From: Acidiferrobacterales bacterium | Lineage (GTDB): Bacteria; Pseudomonadota; Gammaproteobacteria; Arenicellales; JAJDZL01 | Direction: 5' to 3' | DNA: 51,998 nucleotides | NCBI GenBank assembly: GCA_028820695.1 | Contig: JAPPIB010000027.1 | Span: 1-51,998, forward strand | Shown here: positions 35,328 to 44,029 of the stretch, in pieces | Layout: each line of letters opens with the position of its first letter | Numbering within the stretch: the stretch's first letter is position 1 | Notes under the pieces: generated by a model | What the model was told of the DNA's origin: nothing | The model's database searches: none | Seen by the model: the letters and a program-made list of their open reading frames with translations, nothing else | Translations under genes and position numbers: made by a program

Positions 35328-36206
35328 TCACCGAATGTTAAACTTCAGCTGGGCGGACTCCAACTCCGCCAGCCACGAACTGAACTCAAGATCCGAGTAG
35401 ATTTCGTGCAGACGATCCGCATCGATAGCGGATTTGACAAAACTACCCAGATCGAACTCAACGTCGACATCGGTTTTCAGGGTGACCAGCTGTCTTGCGA
35501 GGGCCAGTTGCTGCAGGGAGTTTCGAAGGTTGTCGCCGGCTTTACCGGTGAAACTGTCGGCGTTGTCGACAATGCTGTCCAGTGAACCGAATTTTGCCAG
35601 CCACGTCGCCGCAGTCTTTTTACCGACGAGCGGAACTCCGGGAATATTGTCGGACGAGTCGCCCACGAGAGAAAGATAATCAACTATCTGGTCCGGCCTC
35701 ACGCCGAATTTCTCCTCAACCTCAGAAGGGCCCAGCATCATTCCTTTCGGCTGGTCCAGTATGGCTATGTTATCGGTGACCAGTTGGGCAAGGTCCTTGT
35801 CACTGCTGGCGATGAGCGTTTGCAGTCCGGACTTCGCAGCTTCGACGGCAAGCGTGCCGATCACATCGTCCGCCTCGACCCCTGTGATGGAAATTGACTT
35901 GATTCCCATTGCCACGACCAGTTCGCGTACGATCCCATACTGGGTACGCAGATCGTCCGGCATCGGCGGGCGGTTGGCTTTGTACTCGGCATAGATGTCA
36001 TCCCGGAACGTCTTTCCTTTTGCGTCAAAAACAACGACGAGGTAGTCGGGAGAATAATCCCGGATGATCCCATTGAGCATGTTTGCCATGCCATAGACAG
36101 CACCTGTGGGCCGTCCGTCTGCTGTATTCAGATTGAAGGCGTGAAACGCACGATACACATAGGCTGTGCCGTCAACCAGAATGATTGTTGGATTCTGTTT
36201 TGTCAA
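35328..36206 (-). CDS. polA: DNA polymerase I, 5' nuclease part
   Basis: 292 aa equal to the N-terminal FEN-like domain of DNA polymerase I. Metal-binding acidic residues are in place: LVDGTAYVYRAFH, VVFDAKGKTFRDD, GVEADDVIGTLA, ASSDKDLAQLV and LVGDSSDNIPGVP, followed by the helix-hairpin-helix region GVPLVGKKTAATWL. It ends with FSSWLAELESAQ, the normal end of the domain, then a few residues from the inserted element and TGA. The start codon is TTG at 36206. It should remove RNA primers and flaps as a separate protein, as do stand-alone FEN homologues in other bacteria. Confidence 0.9.
   Translation of the reverse strand: MTKQNPTIILVDGTAYVYRAFHAFNLNTADGRPTGAVYGMANMLNGIIRDYSPDYLVVVFDAKGKTFRDDIYAEYKANRPPMPDDLRTQYGIVRELVVAMGIKSISITGVEADDVIGTLAVEAAKSGLQTLIASSDKDLAQLVTDNIAILDQPKGMMLGPSEVEEKFGVRPDQIVDYLSLVGDSSDNIPGVPLVGKKTAATWLAKFGSLDSIVDNADSFTGKAGDNLRNSLQQLALARQLVTLKTDVDVEFDLGSFVKSAIDADRLHEIYSDLEFSSWLAELESAQLKFNIR
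35333..35344 (-). repeat. terminal inverted repeat, 5'-nuclease side
   Basis: Read on the minus strand as AGTTTAACATTC. It is translated as the last residues (KFNI) of the nuclease frame before the stop at 35328-35330. Confidence 0.65.
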
Positions 36207-36402
36207 TGCGGTGGTCCGTCGGAAAAATACTGTTGGGCTGCACGATGATTATCTTATAGTTCTTCAATGCGCCGTCGGCCGACCGATACGCTGGCTTGAG
36301 CATGGCTGTCGCAGCCAATATAGTTCGATCTCATCGAGTTCGTCGCTCGGTCTGCCTAACATAATAAAATATTCAAATCGTTCAGATTCATAAATCACTC
36401 CA

Positions 36403-37341
36403 ATGTCAGACTCAATGATCAGCGTCGCAAATCTCACGAAACGGTTCGGTCAGACCGTTGCGGTTGATGACCTGACATTTTCTGTGCGCAGGGGGGAGGT
36501 GCTCGGCTTTCTCGGACCGAACGGTGCAGGCAAGTCGACCACGATGAAAATGATTGCCGGCTTCCTCGACCCTGATCTCGGTTCAGTACACATCGAGGGC
36601 ATTGCAATGGCGCATGATCCTATCGAAGCCAAGAAACGACTCGGGTATCTCCCCGAAGGCATTCCGCTTTACGGTGACATGACGGTACAGTCGTTTTTGA
36701 CCTTTATTGCCAGAATTCGCGGCATTGGCAATTCACAAATTGCAAATCGGATCGCTGAGGTGATCACCGACGTCCAGATCGGTGATGTGCTCGAACAGCC
36801 GATTCATACGTTGTCAAAAGGCTACAAGCGCAGAGTCGGGATTGCACAGGCTTTGCTGCATGACCCCCAGGCTTTGGTGCTCGATGAACCAACTGACGGA
36901 TTGGACCCGAATCAGAAAGATCAGATCGCGGCCCTGATCGGAAAGATCTCCCGGAAAAAAGCGATCATCCTGTCCACACACATCCTGACTGAAGTGGAAT
37001 CGGTCTGCAACCGGGTGATGATCATCAATCAGGGAAAGATTGTAGCGGACCAGCCGCCTGCAACCATGGTTGAGGCGTCACAGTTGCACAACTCGGTTCA
37101 GCTTCGGTTGAGCGGATGCGATTCTCAGGCGGTCAGGCAACTCCTTTTGGGTATTGATGAAGTTGCAGACGTGTTGTATAACAAAAACAATGATTCGTTT
37201 CGATTGATTTCCAAAACCGGTCGTTCGCTGGTGGATCAGGTGTGGCAGGTAGCGGAGTCAAACGGCTGGGATGTACGAACACTGTCTGAACAGAAAGGGA
37301 AACTTGAGGATGTATTCCGTCAGCTCACGGGCAAACGATAA
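36403..37341 (+). CDS. ABC transporter ATP-binding protein (GldA-like), no permease nearby
   Basis: A 312-aa nucleotide-binding subunit. Walker A is GPNGAGKST, the signature is LSKGYKRRVGIAQ (LSKGY, as in GldA/NatA-type exporters), Walker B is ALVLDEPTDGLDP and the switch His is in LSTHIL. The C-terminal extension ends KLEDVFRQLT, as in drug and motility-type exporters. These genes are normally followed by a permease, but here a DUF2782 gene overlaps its end, so the permease is lost or elsewhere. It diverges from the 5'-nuclease gene. Confidence 0.88.
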   Translation: MSDSMISVANLTKRFGQTVAVDDLTFSVRRGEVLGFLGPNGAGKSTTMKMIAGFLDPDLGSVHIEGIAMAHDPIEAKKRLGYLPEGIPLYGDMTVQSFLTFIARIRGIGNSQIANRIAEVITDVQIGDVLEQPIHTLSKGYKRRVGIAQALLHDPQALVLDEPTDGLDPNQKDQIAALIGKISRKKAIILSTHILTEVESVCNRVMIINQGKIVADQPPATMVEASQLHNSVQLRLSGCDSQAVRQLLLGIDEVADVLYNKNNDSFRLISKTGRSLVDQVWQVAESNGWDVRTLSEQKGKLEDVFRQLTGKR

Positions 37342-37738
37342 TCCTGGCTCAACCTGGTTTCGATCGGGCTGCGCTTTGGCGTTGTTCTTGCTGGCGGCCG
37401 CACCGGCTCATTCCGATCAGGGCGGCACGCTGGTCGATGAGGTTACAATCTCCAGTCAGCCTGCAGTCGTGAGCGGTGAGACGATCACCATTGCCGATGA
37501 CGTCCAATCGACCGCGATCGTAAGTGAGCCTGCCGATACCGACGAATCCTCCGGCAATATAACCTACACCGAGTACCGGTATGGCGCCTCGACAGTCAGG
37601 GAATTTCGATCCGGCGATACATTGATGTATATCGAAATCACGCCGGACAACGGCCCTGCTTACATCATCAACCGAACCGGCGATCAGAACCCCGGGTCAA
37701 CCCGAAAACGATCTGGCATGGTTGTCACAAGCTGGTGA
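37310..37738 (+). CDS. DUF2782 exported protein
   Basis: A 142-aa protein with a signal peptide (CALALFLLAAAPAHS) and a C-terminal DUF2782 core YRYGASTVREFRSGDTLMYI with ITPDNGPAYII. In pseudomonads this family lies next to polA, which agrees with its place here. The start ATG at 37310 overlaps the ABC gene by 32 bases; no better one is visible. Between signal and core is an acidic, probably disordered stretch. The function is unknown. Confidence 0.75.
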   Translation: MYSVSSRANDNPGSTWFRSGCALALFLLAAAPAHSDQGGTLVDEVTISSQPAVVSGETITIADDVQSTAIVSEPADTDESSGNITYTEYRYGASTVREFRSGDTLMYIEITPDNGPAYIINRTGDQNPGSTRKRSGMVVTSW

Positions 37739-38694
37739 TGACAGATTCCGTCCGTACCGGTGTTTATGTCGGCGAAAACCTGAAGCGCTACGGCTTCCCC
37801 GCCGGTCATCCGTTCGGTGTGGACCGCCACGATGCATTCTGGAATGAGGCGGTCCGAATCGGATTGGACAAGCAGGTGGAAGTTCTCACACCGGTAGCCT
37901 GTGCCGAAGACGATCTGCTTCGCTTTCATGACCCTGGCTACGTGGAATTCCTCAAACGGAAATCCAAACAGGGCACCGGTTATCTGGATGGCGGCGACAC
38001 GCCGGTATTCCCCGGTGTGTTTGAAGCGTCATCCTACGTTGTGGGCAGCGATCTTGATGCGATCGACAGAATGATGAAAGGTGAGCTCAGCCGGATATTC
38101 ATTCCGATTGCCGGGCTTCATCACTGCGGGCCCGCTTCGGCAGCCGGGTTTTGTGCGATCAGTGATCTTGGCGTCGTGATCCAAACCTTGCGCGAGCGCT
38201 ATGGCATCCAGAGGATTGCGTATGTGGATATCGATGCCCATCACGGTGATGGCGTGTTCTATGCATTCGAGTCAGATCCTGATGTCATCATCGGCGATAT
38301 TCACGAGGATGGACGATTTCTGTATCCAGGTACTGGATTCGCTTACGAGACCGGCAAGGGCGAGGCCGCGCAGACGAAATTGAACATACCGGTGATGCCG
38401 GGCAGTCGCAACGACGTATTTTTTGAGTCGTGGGGGAAGATTGAAGAGTTCATCCGTGCGTTCAAACCGCAGTTCATCATTTTGCAAGCGGGCGCTGACA
38501 GTATCGCCGGCGATCCGATCACGCATATGGAGTTTACCCCCGAAGCCCACGGACACGCATGCCGCAGGCTGTGTCAGATCGCTGACGAATTCTGCGAGGG
38601 CAGAATCATAGCGACGGGCGGTGGCGGATACAACAGGCGCAATATCGCACTCGGCTGGTGCGAAGTTCTGCAGGCAATGGTTGACAGCGCCTAG
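37738..38694 (+). CDS. histone deacetylase superfamily protein (AcuC/AphA type)
   Basis: A 318-aa zinc amidohydrolase of the arginase/deacetylase fold. The active-site His pair is in IAGLHHCGPASA, the zinc ligands are DIDAHHGDG and QAGADSIAGDP, and GGGGYN forms the end of the site. Bacterial members deacetylate acetyl-CoA synthetase, acetylpolyamines or other small amides; the substrate here is not evident. The ATG overlaps the DUF2782 stop (TGATG), suggesting coupled translation. Confidence 0.9.
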   Translation: MTDSVRTGVYVGENLKRYGFPAGHPFGVDRHDAFWNEAVRIGLDKQVEVLTPVACAEDDLLRFHDPGYVEFLKRKSKQGTGYLDGGDTPVFPGVFEASSYVVGSDLDAIDRMMKGELSRIFIPIAGLHHCGPASAAGFCAISDLGVVIQTLRERYGIQRIAYVDIDAHHGDGVFYAFESDPDVIIGDIHEDGRFLYPGTGFAYETGKGEAAQTKLNIPVMPGSRNDVFFESWGKIEEFIRAFKPQFIILQAGADSIAGDPITHMEFTPEAHGHACRRLCQIADEFCEGRIIATGGGGYNRRNIALGWCEVLQAMVDSA

Positions 38695-38954
38695 CCGCAA
38701 CATTGTTGTCGGGTGGTTTCTGACAATTGAACCAGTCTCAGCGAACACACATGACAGCCAGATTCCGTGGTGATTCTCAAGTCCAATTGCTGTAAAATTC
38801 CTATCCCGTCAATCCTCCGATGCCAAAGCGGAATAATGTGAGATATCGGATCTTGTTTCGTGCCTGGAACTGCCGGATTTCGCAACCTGTTTCGGGTCGC
38901 GATTGATCAGTACCAGACCTTGATTTCCACAACGCACCTGGACGCGAGAATAAA

Positions 38955-40064
38955 TTGTCTCTTCTAGTCAGTCCCCTGAACAGTCTTCATCTGGAACTTG
39001 GCGCAAAAATGGGGCCTTTTGCCGGTTATTCCATGCCGATCTGGTATCCTGAGAAAATCATTGCCGAACATAACCACACCAGAACACAAGCGAGCCTGTT
39101 CGACATATCGCACATGGGACAATTCAGCGTTGTTGGTGCTGACGCAGCCAGAGTCCTGGAGGCTCTGATTCCGACTGACCTTATGGAATTGCCGTCTGGA
39201 AAAATGAAGTATTGCTGCCTTACCAACAACCAGGGCGGAATTCTTGACGATCTCATCGCGTCGAAATTGGGTGCGGACTACTTCGTGGTGGTGAACGCCG
39301 CCTGCAAGCAGCAGGATCTGAAACACTTGCGCGAGAACGTTGCGGCATCTTCAATCGTTGAACATTCTGAAAACGCCCTGTTGGCATTGCAAGGCCCGAA
39401 AGCCGAGCAGGTGCTGGCGGCGTTCAATCCTGACATTGCCGAACTTGAGTTCCTGACCATCGATAAGTTTGACTTAAACGGTGTATCGTGCACTGTGAGT
39501 CGTTCCGGCTATACCGGAGAGGATGGATTTGAAATCTCGGTAGCGGCACGCAATGCGGAAGAACTGGTCCGCAAGCTGCTGAAACAGCCGGGAGTCAAGC
39601 CTGCCGGACTCGGGGCGCGGGATTCGTTGCGGCTCGAAGCGGGACTGAGACTGTACGGACAGGACATGGATACCGCGACGACGCCTGTCGAGGCGGGTAT
39701 CCATTGGACAATTCCAAAAGTCCGGCGTCTCGGCGGTGAGCGGGAAGGTGGGTTTCCTGGTGCCGATGTCATACTGAAGCAGTTGGACCAAGGGCCGACG
39801 CGACGCCTGGTCGGCCTGCGTCTGCATACCAAGGTACTAGCCCGCAGGGACACCAAAATCCTTTCGGCCGACGGTACCCAGATCGGCATCGTAACCAGCG
39901 GTATGCTTACGCCGACTGTGCAGATTCCGATTGCGCTGGGTTATGTCGAATTGTCACAGGCAAGCGTTGGGACAACCGTCAACCTTGAAGTTCGAAAATC
40001 CCTGGTTTCCGCTGAAGTCGTAAGATTACCTTTTGTCAGACATCAATATCGCACTGTTGCATAG
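38955..40064 (+). CDS. gcvT: glycine cleavage system T protein (aminomethyltransferase)
   Basis: Transfers the methylene unit from the H protein to THF, releasing ammonia. The 369-aa protein shows GPFAGYSMPIWYP, FDISHMGQFSV, LQGPKAEQVL, SRSGYTGEDGFEI, GLGARDSLRLEAGLRLYG and VGLRLHTKVLARRD. The start appears to be TTG at 38955; the N-terminus of the frame agrees with the family from its first residues. The 260 bases upstream show no glycine-riboswitch signature. First gene of gcvT-gcvH-gcvP. Confidence 0.94.
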   Translation: MSLLVSPLNSLHLELGAKMGPFAGYSMPIWYPEKIIAEHNHTRTQASLFDISHMGQFSVVGADAARVLEALIPTDLMELPSGKMKYCCLTNNQGGILDDLIASKLGADYFVVVNAACKQQDLKHLRENVAASSIVEHSENALLALQGPKAEQVLAAFNPDIAELEFLTIDKFDLNGVSCTVSRSGYTGEDGFEISVAARNAEELVRKLLKQPGVKPAGLGARDSLRLEAGLRLYGQDMDTATTPVEAGIHWTIPKVRRLGGEREGGFPGADVILKQLDQGPTRRLVGLRLHTKVLARRDTKILSADGTQIGIVTSGMLTPTVQIPIALGYVELSQASVGTTVNLEVRKSLVSAEVVRLPFVRHQYRTVA

Positions 40065-40096
40065 ATATCAAACATCCCTACTGGAGGGTATCAAAA

Positions 40097-40477
40097 ATGA
40101 GTGAGATTCGATATACACAGGATCATGAATGGGTTCGGGTTGTTTCCGAGAATATTGTTGAAATTGGAATAACCGATTTCGCTCAGGACCAACTCGGTGA
40201 TATCGTTTTTATTGAGCTTCCGCAAGTCGACGTCAGCGTTGATGCGTCGGATGAGATCGCGGTGATCGAATCTGTCAAGGCGGCAGCAGAGTTGAGATCA
40301 CCCGTATCCGGTACGGTTGTGGAGAGCAATGAGGAATTGGAGGAACGACCCGAACTGGTCAATGAGAATCCGACCGAGGATGGCTGGTTTTGCAAGTTGG
40401 AGATGTCCAGTCCCGAAGAGCTGAACGATCTTCTCGGTGAAGACGAATATAACGAATACGTTGCCAGTCTTGAATGA
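40097..40477 (+). CDS. gcvH: glycine cleavage system H protein
   Basis: Lipoyl carrier of the complex, 126 aa. The lipoylated lysine is Lys61 in IESVKAAAE, and YTQDHEWVRV and GITDFAQDQLGDIVFIELP are standard. Ribosome site GGAGGG lies before the ATG. It lies 32 bases after gcvT and 100 bases before gcvP; that gap shows no promoter or terminator that I can support. Confidence 0.96.
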   Translation: MSEIRYTQDHEWVRVVSENIVEIGITDFAQDQLGDIVFIELPQVDVSVDASDEIAVIESVKAAAELRSPVSGTVVESNEELEERPELVNENPTEDGWFCKLEMSSPEELNDLLGEDEYNEYVASLE

Positions 40478-40577
40478 TTTTCGTTGTGTGGCTGTTCGCA
40501 ATGGAGAAACACGATGACCGGCATGCCTGTGATGCGCCATAAAATCCCACAACTGCCATACCCAGACCGGAATTTCG

Positions 40578-43520
40578 ATGTCTAAAGATCAATCCAATTT
40601 TTTACCGAACCTTGACCAATTGGAAGTCGAGAACGACTTCGTTCGTCGGCATATAGGCCCCGGGGCGCCTCAGATTCAGCAAATGCTGGAGGCGCTTGGC
40701 CTAAAGTCACTCGATGAACTGATTGATCAGACAGTTCCGCCGAATATCCGCTTCAATCAGCGCATGGATCTGCCAATACCCGAAGGCGAGAACGAAACAA
40801 TCAGTTACATACGAAGAATGCGTGAACGCAATGTGGTCATGACCTCGATGATCGGCATGGGCTACCACGCAACGGTTCTGCCAGGGGTGATTCGAAGAAA
40901 CATATTCGAAGACCCGGGTTGGTATACGGCATACACGCCTTATCAGGCCGAAGTCAGCCAAGGTCGCCTGCAGGCGTTGTTGATTTTTCAGGAAATGGTA
41001 GCTGATCTGACCGCAATGGATCTGGCCAACGCATCATTGCTTGACGAGGCGACGGCAGCGGCCGAAGCAATGACGATGGCACAGCGCATCGCGAAAGTAA
41101 AGTCAAGGAAGTTCCTGGTTTCCGACGACTGTCATCCCCAGACAATCGCGGTGGTCGAGACTCGCGCCCGGTCACTCGGTTACGACGTGGTAGTCGGTGA
41201 TATCGAAGACCTCGTCGAGACAGAGAATAACTTCTTCGGCGTTCTTTTGCAGTACCCCGCGTCCAGCGGCAGAGTGTTTGACATTTCGAAAGTTGTGGAC
41301 AGCGCACACTCCGCCAAGGCGATTGTCACGGTCGCGACCGATTTGCTCGCTCTTTGCCTGCTGAAACCACCGGGAGAGTTCGGAGCTGACATCGTCATCG
41401 GCAACAGTCAGAGATTCGGAGTGCCAATGGCGTATGGCGGCCCGCATGCAGCCTTTCTCGCAACCCGTTCGGAGTTTCGAAGAACAATCCCCGGTCGCCT
41501 GATCGGAGTATCGGTCGACTCCAGCGGTAAGCCCGCGCTTCGTATGGCTTTGCAAACCCGTGAACAGCACATTCGCCGAGACAAGGCCACCAGCAATATC
41601 TGCACCGCCCAGGTGTTACTGGCGGTGGTCGCCGGCATGTATGGCGCCTATCACGGCCCCGACGGCCTGACAGCCATTGCCGCAAAAGTTCACCGATTCA
41701 TGCAGATCGCAGCAGAAGGAATTCGCCGGCTCGGCTACGAAACGGTACACGATAGCTATTTTGATACTGTGACCATCAGTGCGCACGGTCAGGCGCGGCG
41801 TATTGCGGCACGTGCCCGAGAAATCCGCATCAACCTGCGCGTTGTCAATGCCGACCAACTGGGGATTTCGTTTGACGAGACAACAAAAAGAGTACATCTG
41901 GAACGTCTGTGGAGTATTTTCGACACACACGCCAATTCGAGAATCACGATTGACCAGCTTGACGCTGAAATAGGCGATTCCATCCCGCAGGAACTGAGGC
42001 GAACCAGTGCGTTCATGACCCATCCGAATTTCAGTCAGTATCACTCCGAAACGCTGATGCTTCGCTTTATCCGTCAGCTTGGACAGAAAGACATTGCATT
42101 GAACCGATCCATGATTCCGTTGGGATCGTGTACGATGAAGCTCAACTCTACAACGGAAATGACCCCGGTCACCTTTCACAAGTTCAGTGCAATTCATCCA
42201 TTCGCACCGCTGGATCAGACGCAAGGATATCACCAGCTGGTCGAAGAGTTGGAGGCCATGCTCTGCGAAATAACCGGATTCAGCGCGATTTCGTTCCAGC
42301 CAAACGCCGGCTCGCAGGGCGAGTATGCCGGACTTCTGGTAATCAAGCGCTATCTGGAAGAGCAGCGACAAGGTCACCGCAATATCTGCCTGATTCCGCA
42401 ATCCGCACATGGCACGAATCCGGCCAGTGCCGCCTTGGCTGGAATGCGCATCGTTGTCGTGAAGTGTGATGATCAGGGCAACGTGCAAGTTTCGGACCTG
42501 GCTGAAAAACTGAAAAAGTACAGTGGTGAAGTGGCGGCCTTGATGATTACTTACCCATCGACACATGGCGTATTCGAGGAAGCGATTGTAGATATTTGTG
42601 ACATGGTTCATCAGCACGGTGCCCAGGTATACCTGGACGGTGCGAATATGAATGCCATGGTTGGAATTGCCCGTCCCGCGGACATCGGTGCGGACGTCGC
42701 CCACCTGAATCTGCATAAGACATTCTGCATACCCCATGGTGGCGGTGGCCCGGGTGTGGGACCCATCGGCGTCAAACCGCATCTTGCACCCTATCTCCCG
42801 GATCATGCCGTCGTCGAAGGTGTAAATCCGTATGCCGGCAACAGGCAGACCGTGGGTACCATCTCGGCCGCACCCTGGGGATCGGCCGGTATACTGCCTA
42901 TTTCCTGGGCTTACATTTCATTGATGGGCGCGAAAGGATTGCAGTTCGCCACCCAGATTGCGATTCTGAATGCAAACTACATGGCAATGAAGTTGGACCC
43001 CCACTTTCCGATTCTCTACAAGGGAAGAAATGGTCGGGTAGCCCATGAATGCATCGTGGACCTGCGACACATCAAGAAGTCGACAGGTATTACAGTTGAG
43101 GATGTCGCAAAACGACTGATTGATTTCGGGTTCCATGCACCGACAGTGTCATTTCCCGTGGCGGACACCATGATGATTGAGCCGACCGAAAGTGAAGCCA
43201 TGCGTGAAATCGATCGCTTCTGTGATGCGCTGATCGCAATTCGCCAGGAGATCGATGACATTGAGTCCGGCAAGCTGGACCCTGACAACAATCCTCTGAA
43301 GAACGCACCTCACACATTCGACTTGCTCGTGCAGGATCATTGGGATTTGCCGTACTCCAGGGAACAGGCATTCTTTCCATTGAAGTGGGTATGGCATGAC
43401 AAGTACTGGCCGCCGGTAGGTAGAATCGACAATGTCCACGGCGATCGCGAGTTGATTTGCAGTTGTCCGCCCATCTCTGCCTGGAGTGACGAGGGAGCAG
43501 CCGAGTCCGAAGCCGCCTAG
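40578..43520 (+). CDS. gcvP: glycine dehydrogenase (decarboxylating), P protein
   Basis: Full-length single-chain P protein, 980 aa, that decarboxylates glycine with PLP and passes the aminomethyl group to GcvH. N-terminal half: VRRHIGPGAPQIQQML, YTPYQAEVSQGRLQALL, GVPMAYGGPHAAF. C-terminal half: GSCTMKLNSTTEM, SQGEYAGLL, HGTNPASAA, and the PLP lysine (Lys714) in NLHKTFCIPHGGGGPG. Many bacteria split this into two subunits; here it is fused as in enterobacteria and plants. With GcvT and GcvH it makes methylene-THF, useful to the purine genes elsewhere in the window. Confidence 0.97.
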   Translation: MSKDQSNFLPNLDQLEVENDFVRRHIGPGAPQIQQMLEALGLKSLDELIDQTVPPNIRFNQRMDLPIPEGENETISYIRRMRERNVVMTSMIGMGYHATVLPGVIRRNIFEDPGWYTAYTPYQAEVSQGRLQALLIFQEMVADLTAMDLANASLLDEATAAAEAMTMAQRIAKVKSRKFLVSDDCHPQTIAVVETRARSLGYDVVVGDIEDLVETENNFFGVLLQYPASSGRVFDISKVVDSAHSAKAIVTVATDLLALCLLKPPGEFGADIVIGNSQRFGVPMAYGGPHAAFLATRSEFRRTIPGRLIGVSVDSSGKPALRMALQTREQHIRRDKATSNICTAQVLLAVVAGMYGAYHGPDGLTAIAAKVHRFMQIAAEGIRRLGYETVHDSYFDTVTISAHGQARRIAARAREIRINLRVVNADQLGISFDETTKRVHLERLWSIFDTHANSRITIDQLDAEIGDSIPQELRRTSAFMTHPNFSQYHSETLMLRFIRQLGQKDIALNRSMIPLGSCTMKLNSTTEMTPVTFHKFSAIHPFAPLDQTQGYHQLVEELEAMLCEITGFSAISFQPNAGSQGEYAGLLVIKRYLEEQRQGHRNICLIPQSAHGTNPASAALAGMRIVVVKCDDQGNVQVSDLAEKLKKYSGEVAALMITYPSTHGVFEEAIVDICDMVHQHGAQVYLDGANMNAMVGIARPADIGADVAHLNLHKTFCIPHGGGGPGVGPIGVKPHLAPYLPDHAVVEGVNPYAGNRQTVGTISAAPWGSAGILPISWAYISLMGAKGLQFATQIAILNANYMAMKLDPHFPILYKGRNGRVAHECIVDLRHIKKSTGITVEDVAKRLIDFGFHAPTVSFPVADTMMIEPTESEAMREIDRFCDALIAIRQEIDDIESGKLDPDNNPLKNAPHTFDLLVQDHWDLPYSREQAFFPLKWVWHDKYWPPVGRIDNVHGDRELICSCPPISAWSDEGAAESEAA

Positions 43521-44029
43521 ACCACCATTGTGACCTTGGCGCGATGGTGAGCGACTTGCAGACCGGGTCGCCGACATGTCAGATGGCGAGATGACCGTCA
43601 AGGCCGAAAGTTTACGAATTCGTTCTTTGCATCTGCGCTGTTCAGCCTGATTCCAGCGCGACTCGACGTCATCGGCGACGCCGTTCGCGATGTTCTGTCA
43701 CCGCTGGAAACACCGACCCGGTGACCCGAGAGACCGATGATGAATTGACGACTTCCCGACAGGATGCTCCGGCGATGTTCAGGTTGTCTGGCAAGACAAG
43801 CACGAATCAGCACCTGCCGATGGACTATTATTCCCCAGTACTGTTGGTTCATTTGTGGTCAAAACGGGTGAACCCCTCCATAATAGTGGAGCGGATTCGC
43901 CATTTTGAGGACATCTGCAAGATTGGTTGTTCGAAGTGTGATGTCATACCGCGAGGACTTTGCCGGCAAAGACGGCAGACCCTCAATTCTCTGGATGTGA
44001 TGTCCAGTCTCACTGACACGTGACCTTGG
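43521..44029 (+). other. intergenic region between gcvP and the TRAP genes
   Basis: 509 bases without a convincing gene. Just after gcvP, CACCAT (43524-43529) can pair with ATGGTG (43544-43549), a weak hairpin without a T run. A CTCCA-TAATAG-TGGAG hairpin lies near 43876. A perfect 12-bp palindrome TTTGCCGGCAAA at 43959-43970 sits about 60 bases before the TRAP start and could be an operator. No DctP-like binding-protein gene is present. Confidence 0.5.

Larger units (their letters stand above)
34836..35344. mobile_element. 509-bp element with 12-bp terminal inverted repeats, inserted in polA
   Basis: AGTTTAACATTC at 34836-34847 is repeated inverted as GAATGTTAAACT at 35333-35344. Between them the base composition differs from the flanking genes: the plus strand has long pyrimidine-rich and A-rich stretches. 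No transposase frame is present; short frames of 65 and 70 codons on the minus strand show no similarity. It carries a strong hairpin near one end. Removing exactly this segment would rejoin the two polA parts in frame. I see no clear target-site duplication. A MITE-like, non-autonomous element is the likely explanation. Confidence 0.6.

Noticed and set aside
34836..35344. Intein or group II intron as the cause of the polA split
   Set aside because: The insert has stops in frame, excluding an intein, and shows neither GUGYG at its start nor a domain V-like hairpin.
38695..38954. Glycine riboswitch upstream of gcvT
   Set aside because: The conserved glycine aptamer core segments are not found in these 260 bases.
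41616..42806. Long open frame antisense to gcvP
   Set aside because: It is a shadow of the fully conserved gcvP coding sequence, with no similarity of its own.
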